DNA of 64,000 nt from Piromyces finnis (Eukaryota; Neocallimastigomycota; Neocallimastigomycetes; Neocallimastigales; Neocallimastigaceae), in NCBI GenBank assembly GCA_002104945.1, contig MCFH01000091.1:1-64000 (forward strand), read 5' to 3'. The position numbers were made by a program, and so were the translations under genes. The notes under the pieces were generated by a model. It ran no database searches. It was not told the DNA's origin and saw nothing but the letters and a program-made list of their open reading frames with translations. Every line of letters begins with the position of its first letter. Within the stretch, counting starts at the first letter, position 1. This document shows, one piece after another, positions 48,901 to 61,300 of this stretch.

Positions 48901-50302
48901 GCCACTTTCATCCATTGAAAATCCTCAAAAAATCAATGAAGTTTTTCAAACAAACGATGGAAATACATATAACAGGTATAAAAAATTAATGGCGAACTCG
49001 CTCAAGTACAAATTAATAGAAGGAATTAAAAATAATTCGCCTGAAATTAAAAATTTAGTTTTGAGTAAATTAAACAAACTAGCTGAAATATATAATGAAT
49101 ATAAACAAGAATTAGCAAATACTAAAGATTCAAATTTGAACGGTTTTGAAGGAAAGCTACTAGAGATGGCAGATATATTAGATATATATAATGACGTTTA
49201 TTCCGTTGCTCTCACAAACGGAGTAATAGAATACACAGAAAAAAGTAAAATACTTTTACCACTTGAACCTAATGAAAAAATGATAAAATGTTTAAATGTC
49301 TTAAAGTATAAAAGACTAGTTAGATTAATGAAATCTTTAAAAATATTTGATAAAAACTTACTTCCGCATAATGGTATGGAAAACAAATTCAATGAACCAT
49401 CTTATGAAAATTTGTCAAACCATGAGAATTCATTATCTCTAAGTGATATATTTAAAAATATAGAAAACTTAGATTTGCCATCATCCAGACCTTTGTCCAA
49501 CCTTGTTATATTTTTGAGTATTTTCAAAGTTTTAGATAATTATTTAAAAGGTATTGAAGAAAAATACATTACTGATAATGCGGCCAGATTAGTGCAAGTT
49601 AATTCAAATGACGTCAATGAAAGTATTAAAAAATCACTCAAAATAAATTCGCCATTAGATATGAATCCGGAAGATTTATATTTCTCACAAATGTTATCCA
49701 CTATATCCGATGATGATGGTGTAAGCAATTTTTCTAACGAGGACATTTATAATGAAATAATGGCTGATTCTATTTCATCTGTATTATCTGATTTAAAATC
49801 TTTTTCTAATGATGAAAAGTTACTACCAATGGATAATGAAATAAAAGTAAATGAAGATTCTGGTGAAATTTTGCAAGATACTCTTGTTGAAGGTGAAAAT
49901 AGTATTAGCAGTGCAATGAATTATGTCAACGAAATGGTAAAAGATATTATGGAATCGGATAATCCACAAGCTAAAGCATTGGTAAATAAAATTAACAAAA
50001 TATTAAAAAAAGCCATTAAAAAAGCCAAAAAACAATTAATTAGATCTGTTGGTCATAATTCTGTTTCTGATATTATTAAAGCTTGTGAATATATTAGTTC
50101 TTTGGATAAAGTAGCCAGTTCAATTTCATCTAATCAGGGAAACAAAGAATTTTCTTCAAGTGCTTTTGTCAGTAAAATCGAAGAAATAAGTAATTCTTAT
50201 AACACTGATATAACCAATAATAAATATAAAAAATTACGTAATAGAAAAATAGTTAAGCAATTAAGAAAAACTTTAAAAAAATTATTATTTAAAAAACATT
50301 AA
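45899..50302 (+). CDS. Large Asn/Lys/Ser-rich orphan protein, 1467 residues
   Basis: One uninterrupted frame. No signal peptide or membrane segment from this start. Residues about 100-160 are charged and helical (coiled-coil-like, KEKKERRNNVLEEKKYLLEK). There is an Asn tract at about 338-358, and a compact less-biased region at about 380-620 with a few aromatic and Gly-rich motifs (TIGDIEDGTGNLYTPPGNG, KGKLTFYVFNKDKNGDN, NACSQGGNSAAG, KRADNVRCPCNKAKY). An Asp/Asn-rich stretch lies near 840-870, then a long helical C-terminal half ending in a basic tail (KLRNRKIVKQLRKTLKKLLF). The only cysteines of note are in the RCPCNK motif. I recognise no family. The length of the intact frame in DNA this AT-rich is strong evidence for a real gene. 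The start could lie further upstream (see the open stretch before it). Confidence 0.8.
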   Translation: MEKSKVANGNNINDYQAISVIENEYVKSSTGENMYMKAVGRMGINNIPFNNEVIDTDSNKVYNDLSSLSNNGPGLITTKIKSNIEFFDKYNKSDLKKSDFNIVTVNDINSKIIDLNDKLDENLRKLKDINNDNKLSDKEKKERRNNVLEEKKYLLEKQKEFNDILNDLQKNYNTKDNFYLDFEYGKNIKTIKEDVEMLDEGIDKYGIESYKLNDKNESNNSNIEKYFVLDIKEEADFKNKKNYVLNYLVSGDGKKYVSVDNNYFYNARISNFNHNYFESIDSLNPQDPFTDYENTSIMNSIKNSEFQDGMTIEKFKEKFSDELRSKETFTKFRLVRKINNNNNNNNSNNNNNNSNNNIDPTNEVESPTFSTGGNNQNQNINNADFYERNVKCIKILGYLVQRSRETAVSAEGKLLKFDVRNNGGILRKLIKSIKIPLGIKTQDQLPVHNDPSNTNNNGVINILYLPQSDALGNHVDVESNFKDSKFNSLRNHLQSNNKIDDNYGFILTPTEYNSIDASYKDFYTAITIGDIEDGTGNLYTPPGNGGNGQKGKLTFYVFNKDKNGDNIKIKNPLKADNQHTINNHVIVMDKVINMASHFTNACSQGGNSAAGTSSSRVITKRADNVRCPCNKAKYSDLNKYKNKFDNTKIENMISSLTNDLKLQEYEEAINEIDKSESEFIKAAADMMDSQNDKIDMEGRISGSGENKKFIYNDVSSEIEVMMKLSENILNNISNPTVIKTRLWISRMNLFYSKMKKYLKNLKKIAKYTRSKEDNEKINNVVLMKNSIYQSTKENLNNEDFIKLSNGGTENFENFLSINDQQSELEIEAINNYVSFLSLFDDNDDGNSNGNGQSNENDNNNDNVVSANNDGLAVEMDDNGNFGSSIDVKSIDVKASSYGEALELITDKLLNRIDYADDKEKDSIARSLGKIYRSLSLRSISDPDPDTTATLNHLYSAVYDKLTNSNPEYKEELEKPMNNEKSSYLSKREKAYTQKLNLVKDKPLSSIENPQKINEVFQTNDGNTYNRYKKLMANSLKYKLIEGIKNNSPEIKNLVLSKLNKLAEIYNEYKQELANTKDSNLNGFEGKLLEMADILDIYNDVYSVALTNGVIEYTEKSKILLPLEPNEKMIKCLNVLKYKRLVRLMKSLKIFDKNLLPHNGMENKFNEPSYENLSNHENSLSLSDIFKNIENLDLPSSRPLSNLVIFLSIFKVLDNYLKGIEEKYITDNAARLVQVNSNDVNESIKKSLKINSPLDMNPEDLYFSQMLSTISDDDGVSNFSNEDIYNEIMADSISSVLSDLKSFSNDEKLLPMDNEIKVNEDSGEILQDTLVEGENSISSAMNYVNEMVKDIMESDNPQAKALVNKINKILKKAIKKAKKQLIRSVGHNSVSDIIKACEYISSLDKVASSISSNQGNKEFSSSAFVSKIEEISNSYNTDITNNKYKKLRNRKIVKQLRKTLKKLLFKKH

Positions 50303-51810
50303 AAGAAATAGTTAAAAAAAATTAGAATAATAAAAAAAATAATATATTTTATTTATTAAACTTAAAAATAATAACTAAAAAAAAAAAAAAAAAAAAAAGT
50401 TTTAAAAATATTATAGAACAAATTAATAGATGATTTACAATTAAATATATACCTTAAAAAATAAATTCAGCTATATATTTTATTTATATTTAGACCTTTT
50501 TAATAAAAGTATTATCATTATATATAAATTGAATTATAATGAAATACATCTATTTTTATCCCATCTGACCAATAATTAAAAATAAAAATAGTACTAACTA
50601 AAATATATAAATAAGTAATTATTAGAAAATAAAAAATAAGATACACTAAAATAAAAATAATACATAATACATATTAATAAAAAAAAATATCAATATATTT
50701 AAGCTATTTAACTTATTATTTTTTATATGTTATTAATAATAAAAATATAATTATATTTATTTTTGTTTTAAATTTGTATTTTAAATGTCACTTTTAATAT
50801 TATAATTATTATTATTTATTTATTGTAATTATAGTTATTATTTTATTTTTTAGTCTTAATTATCAATATTTTACTCTAAAATACATGGACTTATAGTTAG
50901 ACATAAAATCTATTATAATATAATATACGTAATATATATAAATATGTATATAGCTATTTTGTTATTTGTTATTTAACATTGAGGGTCAAGGTTAATATTT
51001 TATCCTATACTATTTTACATTATGGATTAGGTTAATACAAGATAATAAAGGTTTTCAATCAAAGGAAATGAATTTACACCTAATATCAAATATTTTCCCC
51101 ATTGCTAATTGCTTGAGATGAGATGATGTATAAAATAGGAAATAGGTATTAGAGGATGGAAAGAATACAAAAGAGGAATTTATTTAAAACAATTCTTTTT
51201 CCGCTATTTAGATATAGATAGACCGCCAACACCATTATTTTATATATATACGAAAGAGTTGATTTATATATATTTATTTTAATTTTATAAGTTTTATAAA
51301 ATAAAATTACAATTATTATTTTAATATAAATAGTTTATCGATTTATTCACTGACTTTAAATTCATTATTTTACATAGAAAATTCAACTATTTTACTATTT
51401 CCATATACATAAAAGATTCATTTTTAAATATATAAATAAATGTTATTAACAAATATATATTAATGATATAGTTATTATATTATTAATATATTATTTGAAA
51501 ATAATTCTTATAGGTTGATTTTGAACATAATCAATATAATGATATTAAAAAAATTTTTTTTTTAAAATAAAACAAAACAACACTTTATAAAAATAAAAGA
51601 AAATACAAAAAGGTAAATAATATTTGTTTTTAATATTAATAAATATTTTACGTTAAATATAAATTATTGCTCAACAACTAATTTAGTTATTTATTTATAA
51701 AAAAAAAATATGTGAAAAAAAAAAAAAAAAGATAATAGAAATCGATATCTATATTAATATATTAATATTAAAATTATTATGAATAAAATATCAACAATAT
51801 ACTTTTTAAA
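50303..51810. other. Intergenic region between orphan and protease genes
   Basis: Holds the 3' flank of the orphan, with an A run at about 50,378-50,398, and the promoter region of the protease. Bases 50,970-51,240 are less AT-rich than the rest (GGGTCAAGG, AATACAAAAGAGGAA) but no frame or known site is readable. A-rich bases precede the protease start codon, as usual for such genes. Confidence 0.5.
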
Positions 51811-53916
51811 ATGAAGTATCTATTAAAAATATTGTCTTTGATATGTTTGTTTCTATTTACTGTTGAAGTAAAAGGGGATGATAAATTTTATATCATTCAG
51901 ACTGTTTTTGAAGAAGAAAACACTGATTTCACACGGGAAGAATTTATATTAGATAAAATCAACAGTATAACTGGAGTCATTAAAAATAGTATAAACACAT
52001 ACAATAATATTACCTTTGTAGAAAACGAAATAAAAAAATTACTTTCTAATGATTATACAGAAGACACCAATCCAAAAAATACTATTGAAAAGAGAGGAGA
52101 TTATGAAAAATATTCATATAAACCTAATAACTTAATTAATTATATATCAAGTTTAAAAACAAGCACCGATGTTTTATATGGTTATCTTAATGAGGTTGTC
52201 GCTGAAGAAGTATCCAATATGGAAGGTATTATAAAGTGTATTGAAGATATTGAGTTAGGTGAAGACATTATTGAATCAGATTTTACAATCTCTTATCTAC
52301 CAAATGAAAACAAAAACGCAAATGCAGATAAAGTAATAGATACAGAAAACTTTGAAAATTACTACGACATTACAAAGATAAAAGAAGAAACCAATTGGAA
52401 GGATGTTAGAGTACAAAAAGAAGCGTATAGTCACCTTTCATTAATATCACAATATAAGTATGACAGTAATAACATCCATTTATACGACAATAATTATTAT
52501 ATAACTGATACTGCTGGTGAAGGAGTTGACATTTTTATTATTGATCGTGGAATAAATACAATACATCTTGATTTTACAGAAGACGATGAAAAAAACGAAA
52601 ATGAACAGATAAAAAGAACTGTAACATGTGATGCTATTATTCAAAATGGAACTATAGAAATTCTTAATCCTTCTGATAAGAGAACAAAAATTTGCAGTTT
52701 AGAAAAGAATGGTAAAATGCCAGTACATGGAACAAGAGTAGCTTCTGTGGCAGCAGGTTGTCATTTTGGTGTAGCCAAAAAAGCTAATATTCATGCAATT
52801 GCTACAGATATGTCTATTGGAAGTTTGTTACTTGCCTTAACCTATTTGAGAGATAATGCTAAATCAATCAATCCAAACAAAACCGTAGTGAATATGTCCT
52901 TTGGAGCTTATGATATTGAAGATTATTCTGTCTTAAATGATTTAATTAATGAATTATCAAAATTAGGATTTATGTTTGTAGCAAGTGCTGGTAATAATAA
53001 AGTTGATGGTTGTACTATACAACATGGTGACTTTCCAAAAATCGGCTATCATATCCCCTCCTTTTATGAGAATGTAATTAGTGTAGGTGCTATTGGTGAT
53101 GAAGAGCTTTATCAAGAAGATTATTTTAATGGTCAATCTTCTGATATTTATTCCATTGCTAGTTTTTCAAATTATGGATATTGTACTGATATATTTGCTC
53201 CAGGATACGTCTATGCCGCCTACCATCCTGAGCAATATATAAAAGATTTCAATGAGAACAAAGTTTCAAAAGGATTTATGTATGCAATGGGTACTTCCTA
53301 TTCCGCACCTATAGTAGCTGGAATTGCAGCTTTACTCATTTCAGAAAATAGAGATACTGTATATAACCAGAAAATCCTTAGGAATGAACTAGTCGAACTT
53401 TCTCAAAAAAATGTAATCGTGGATAATTATGTATTTAATAATATTCGGTTAGAAAATACTCCAAATAGACTAGTCAATAATGGTAAGAAAAGTGTTTATT
53501 CTCGTGATAACATTTACAATGATAATTCATGTGGAATATATGCTGGTAATAGAAAATGCCCAAAAATACCAAATTCAAGTAAATTAAATTGTTGTTCTAT
53601 CGATGGTATATGCGGATCTTCTACTAAGTATTGTTTACAAAGAAACGGTTGTCAATCTGAATTTGGTGAATGTGCTATAACATCCATCCAATATAAAAGT
53701 ACTACAACTAAATTAACTACCAATGCCAGTACATCATTAACATCAACTAGAACAACAACTGTAATCAAAACAATATTTACTCCTATAACAGAAAGTACCC
53801 CAACCATCACACCTACTTCTACTCCTGCACCTACAAGCACCAGTAGTAATACTAGTATTAATAGTAGTACAAGGTTGCTAGTATTAGTACTGGTACAGTG
53901 GAAAAATCGTATATAA
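51811..53916 (+). CDS. Secreted subtilisin-like serine protease with hevein-like domain
   Basis: Signal peptide at 1-22 (LLKILSLICLFLFTVEVKG). Residues 23-200 are a propeptide-like region. The S8 catalytic domain has Asp245 (GVDIFIIDRGIN), His306 (VHGTRVASVAAG), oxyanion Asn395 (SAGNN) and Ser496 (GTSYSAPIVAG). A Cys-rich hevein-like chitin-binding domain (CBM18) lies at about 574-620 (CGIYAGNRKCP ... CQSEFGEC), then a Thr/Ser linker. The frame ends abruptly in STRLLVLVLVQWKNRI. The frame one base over continues as ASISTGTVEKSY into the lectin-like module at 53,898, so this is very likely the first two thirds of a single secreted protein. The likely role is extracellular proteolysis anchored to chitin or other glycan. 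The homologue at 36,330 is more decayed. Confidence 0.88.
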   Translation: MKYLLKILSLICLFLFTVEVKGDDKFYIIQTVFEEENTDFTREEFILDKINSITGVIKNSINTYNNITFVENEIKKLLSNDYTEDTNPKNTIEKRGDYEKYSYKPNNLINYISSLKTSTDVLYGYLNEVVAEEVSNMEGIIKCIEDIELGEDIIESDFTISYLPNENKNANADKVIDTENFENYYDITKIKEETNWKDVRVQKEAYSHLSLISQYKYDSNNIHLYDNNYYITDTAGEGVDIFIIDRGINTIHLDFTEDDEKNENEQIKRTVTCDAIIQNGTIEILNPSDKRTKICSLEKNGKMPVHGTRVASVAAGCHFGVAKKANIHAIATDMSIGSLLLALTYLRDNAKSINPNKTVVNMSFGAYDIEDYSVLNDLINELSKLGFMFVASAGNNKVDGCTIQHGDFPKIGYHIPSFYENVISVGAIGDEELYQEDYFNGQSSDIYSIASFSNYGYCTDIFAPGYVYAAYHPEQYIKDFNENKVSKGFMYAMGTSYSAPIVAGIAALLISENRDTVYNQKILRNELVELSQKNVIVDNYVFNNIRLENTPNRLVNNGKKSVYSRDNIYNDNSCGIYAGNRKCPKIPNSSKLNCCSIDGICGSSTKYCLQRNGCQSEFGECAITSIQYKSTTTKLTTNASTSLTSTRTTTVIKTIFTPITESTPTITPTSTPAPTSTSSNTSINSSTRLLVLVLVQWKNRI

Positions 53917-54860
53917 CTACAGATCATAAACTAGGCTGGTTATATATTACGGACAACTCAAATGAAAAAGAAAGATATTTATGTTTGTCATTAAACAGTA
54001 ATAATGTATATTCAAAACCTATTCTAAAGGAATGCTCTTATTCTGATTATAATAAATGGTATGTACCAATGACTAAACCAGGATATTATATCAATTCTTT
54101 TGATACTTCACTTTGTTTAGAATTAAACTCTTTAGACAAGTACTCAGGTGTTAATTCATGTTATGATGTAAGTTCTATACTTCCTGTGCTTAGTACTGGA
54201 AAAATTCAAACTAGTGATGATTATTGTTTTTCAATTTTAATTAAAGGAATTAATTATTTAGGTGGAATGGACTGCAAAAGTATCACTTCGGATTATCAAT
54301 GGAAATTTTCGGGAACTTATAGTAATATTGGTAAAGAAAATTTATTAGAAAAAGAAGAAAAAGAAAAAGAAGAAGAAGATGATGAAGATGAAGACTTCGT
54401 TGATGTAGATATTACTAATGGAAATTTCAGATCTTCTAATGCAGTTAAAAGTTGGATTTATAATCAAAAGTTAAAACTATGTCTTTCATGGAATGGTTCA
54501 ATTCTTTCTAGACCTTTATTAAAAAAATGTACCTATAATGATTTGAATTTATGGTATGTTGCAAATGATAAATTAAAGAAAGGTTACTATGTGAACTCAT
54601 ACGATAACTCATTTTGTATTTCCGTTACCACAACCAATAATGTAATAATAAAAAGATGTGATGAAAATGTGGTAATGTTTAAAAACAAAAATGGTACAAT
54701 TCAAAAAATGGACTCTGATAATTCATTATGCTTAGGTATTTTTAATTTTAATGAAAGCATAGATTATATAAATGAAAAAAATATAAAAATTGTAATGGAA
54801 GAATGCTCTAATGAGGACGATCAAAATTGGGTTGTCACCACTACTTTACCTGGACAGTAA
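53898..54860 (+). CDS. Ricin-B-like module pair, probable C-terminus of the protease
   Basis: A 320-codon frame overlapping the end of the protease frame by 19 bases in a different register. It holds two related units, each with YLCLSLN or KLCLSWN, a K-(E/K)-C-(S/T)-Y core, a W-Y-V motif and a paired Cys (GYYINSFDTSLCLEL and GYYVNSYDNSFCISV), joined by an acidic stretch (EEKEKEEEDDEDED). A final DDQNWVV resembles the Q-x-W of ricin-B beta-trefoils. It has no signal peptide of its own, so independent translation is unlikely. The simplest model is a one-base indel near 53,870 in the Ser/Thr linker. Confidence 0.7.
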   Translation: MEKSYITTDHKLGWLYITDNSNEKERYLCLSLNSNNVYSKPILKECSYSDYNKWYVPMTKPGYYINSFDTSLCLELNSLDKYSGVNSCYDVSSILPVLSTGKIQTSDDYCFSILIKGINYLGGMDCKSITSDYQWKFSGTYSNIGKENLLEKEEKEKEEEDDEDEDFVDVDITNGNFRSSNAVKSWIYNQKLKLCLSWNGSILSRPLLKKCTYNDLNLWYVANDKLKKGYYVNSYDNSFCISVTTTNNVIIKRCDENVVMFKNKNGTIQKMDSDNSLCLGIFNFNESIDYINEKNIKIVMEECSNEDDQNWVVTTTLPGQ

Positions 54861-54928
54861 TAAACAATAATGATCAATAAAGATCAATAATAAAAAGTAA
54901 TAGAAAATAACATCTTTAAAAATAATTC

Positions 54929-58399
<3,471 letters not shown>

Positions 58400-61300
58400 T
58401 TAGTTAATTGTTATAGTTTTTTTGTTTTTTGTATTATATGTATAGGTACCTTTTTTTATTCTAGTAAACCCAAAGCTAGAATCTTTAGAGGGTTTATCAC
58501 ATGGGCGAGCTGTTGGATAATCATTGTAATATAGGCACATTTCTTTACCATTAATTTTAAAATAGTTGTTATTTTCATCGTAAATATTAATGGTAGTGCT
58601 ATCACTAACACCATATTTAAATTTATATTTTGCATTATTACATTTAACAATTGATAAATATTGGTAACCATCATTATTTTTACTATTACTTAATGAAAGA
58701 CAGTAATCGGATTTTGGTCCAATTTTTCCTGCATTTGCAGTTGATAAATACATAAAAGATGGCTTGTTAGTTGTAGAGAAAAGCCATGTATAGTAATTAT
58801 TACTACTTTCAATTTTAATTTTTGATGTTGTATTGCTAACATCCTTCGCACCAATTGGGAGTTTTGATCCGTTAATTCCGTTAAATTGATATCCATAATA
58901 TGTAGTGGATTGTACGACAGTGGTCACTGTTGTTTTAGGTTTTGTTGTAGTAGTTGTCTTCTTGGTTGTAGTAGTTGTTTTCTTGGTTGTAGTAGTTGTT
59001 TTCTTGGTTGTTGTAGTTGTTTTTTTGGTTGTTGTAGTAGTAGTTTTAGTAGTTGTAGTTGTTCTTCTAATGCTTGTAATCGGTGTTGTTGTTGTTGTTG
59101 TTGTTGTTGTTACAGGCTTTTTTAAAATGATATCTGGGTAAAAGAAAGTTGCACCAGATCTCCTTGCAATGATAATATGGAATGGATCATCAGATATATC
59201 ATCACTTACATAGTAAACACCCATACCATATACACCTTCAGGTGATTTATTTCCCATTTCATATAAAATCTTACCACTATCACTATAAAGTCTAAACAAG
59301 CCATCATTTTCTAAACGACCAAAACTAATTTTTTCCTTATCAGACTTGAATATTTCTATAGTGAACTTTTTTTTATTTGAATGTGCAGCCCATACCAATT
59401 TATCTTCGAATAATTGAAGAGAACGAACATCAGCACTATCTCTAATTTTTTCACCAGGGAATATTCTATCGTATCCATTTGAACTGTCAGAATCTAATCC
59501 TTCGATGAACGAAACCCTTGTCGTTTCTCCACAACTTTCGTATGAAATTTTTCTTGGTTCCGAAAATATGGTATATCCATTCATCTTTTTAGTAGGCCAA
59601 AGATGCCAAATATAATCAGGGACGTCTTCAATTAATCTTTTCTTTTTAATTGAATTCATATTTTCAGAAGAATTACTTCTTCTTTCTAAAACTTCCCTAT
59701 ACTTACAACCTATAGTATCTTCGTCATAATCAATTTCACCATCTAATACAGGAACACAATATTCTTCAAGTTCATCCATATCATTAAAAATGCAGAATGG
59801 AGGGACTAATACATTTCCTTCAATAGCTAAACATAACTCTCCGAAATCTTCAAAGCTAATTAATGATGTGTTATCTGGTGTATGAGTACTAATGGAAGTA
59901 GTAGTAGTAGTAGTGGTGGTGGTGGTAGTGGTGGTTGTAGTTATAATTTTATTTTGTGATGTTTGGTAACTTACCTTTGAATAAGAAGGTTTAATAGTAG
60001 TAATTGTTGGAATATTTGTACTGCTACTATTTGTTGATACATTATTATTTTTTTTAGTAGTAGTAGTAGTAGTAGTAGTAGTTGTTGTAGTTGTAGTTGT
60101 AGTTGGTTTTGGATCCATATCTGTATTATCCTTTGAAAGTTGTATTATTTTTAATTTTGATTCATATTTATTTTTAATAGAGCATAGATTATTATTATTG
60201 TATATGAAATATTCCCCGATTATTTGATAGAACGAATCTTCAACATCAAAATTTGGATTTTCCTTTTCAATAAGTTCTATCAATTCATATGCGAGGTCAT
60301 CTGGTATTCTATTTTTATCACGTTTACCGAGGTATGAGACGTTATTACCGGTTTTAGCATTATTTATATCCTCTTCAGAACAACATGGATATTTTGAATC
60401 AAGAATACTCGAACAACTTTTAACTTTTTCACAATCGTAATTATCAAGAATATAAGTATAATATCTGTTATTCACTTTCTTCATACAAATAGCTTCTCCA
60501 TCACCACCTGTACTCAATTTTCCGCCTAATAATTCACATTTTTTTTCATTATTACATAAAATGGAATCTTTTATGTAAAATTCACCGTTATCATTTAATG
60601 TAACTTCAAATGGTGGATTAATATTATTTCTATCTACATCTGGATTAATATAGGTACTGAATATACTGTAATTTTGGGAATCCCTAACAACCATTTCACC
60701 TAAGTCATTGATAAACATATGGTATGGACCCTTTGCATACCAAAGATTGGCTGTACTGGATTCCCACATAGTACGTGAACCATCTTTGAAAATAACATTA
60801 CCTTCACTATTTAAAATTAGTTTGAATCTTCCGTTGGGCGATATCATACCTTGGTTTTGATTTAAAAATATGTGCTTTGAACAGGCGTGTGTAGTCGAAA
60901 TAAATTTACCTGTATGAACATATTCAATATTTGTAAGAATACGGTTATGTATGTCACAATATTCATTTTCATAACAATACTTATCTGAAATTGAAGATTT
61001 AAATACGGGTGTTTCAATTTTTGTAGGCATTCTATAAGCTATTGGCATGACGTATCCTCTATAATGCTTGCAAGCATTCTTTTCTGAAGACCAAATTAAT
61101 GCACCCATTTCATCATATAATTCCACTCTGGCTCCGTACGATGGACTTACATTTTTAGTAGGGCCAGATAAAATTAATCGATAAAGATTTCTTGGTGATA
61201 CACCAACAGTAAAATCTAAATTATTAGGAAGTGAATCCCATACAGTTACCCATTCATCCTTAAGATATCCATCAACTAAAAAGTTTTTGGCTTCAATTAT

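Noticed and set aside
51811-54860. Introns explaining the frame break between protease and lectin-like module
   Set aside because: The two frames overlap by 19 bases with coding sense on both sides, leaving no room for an intron.
58886-59141. Cys- or Val-rich plus-strand frames
   Set aside because: They are the antisense of the K-T5 repeat linker of the large secreted protein; their content is dictated by the repeat.
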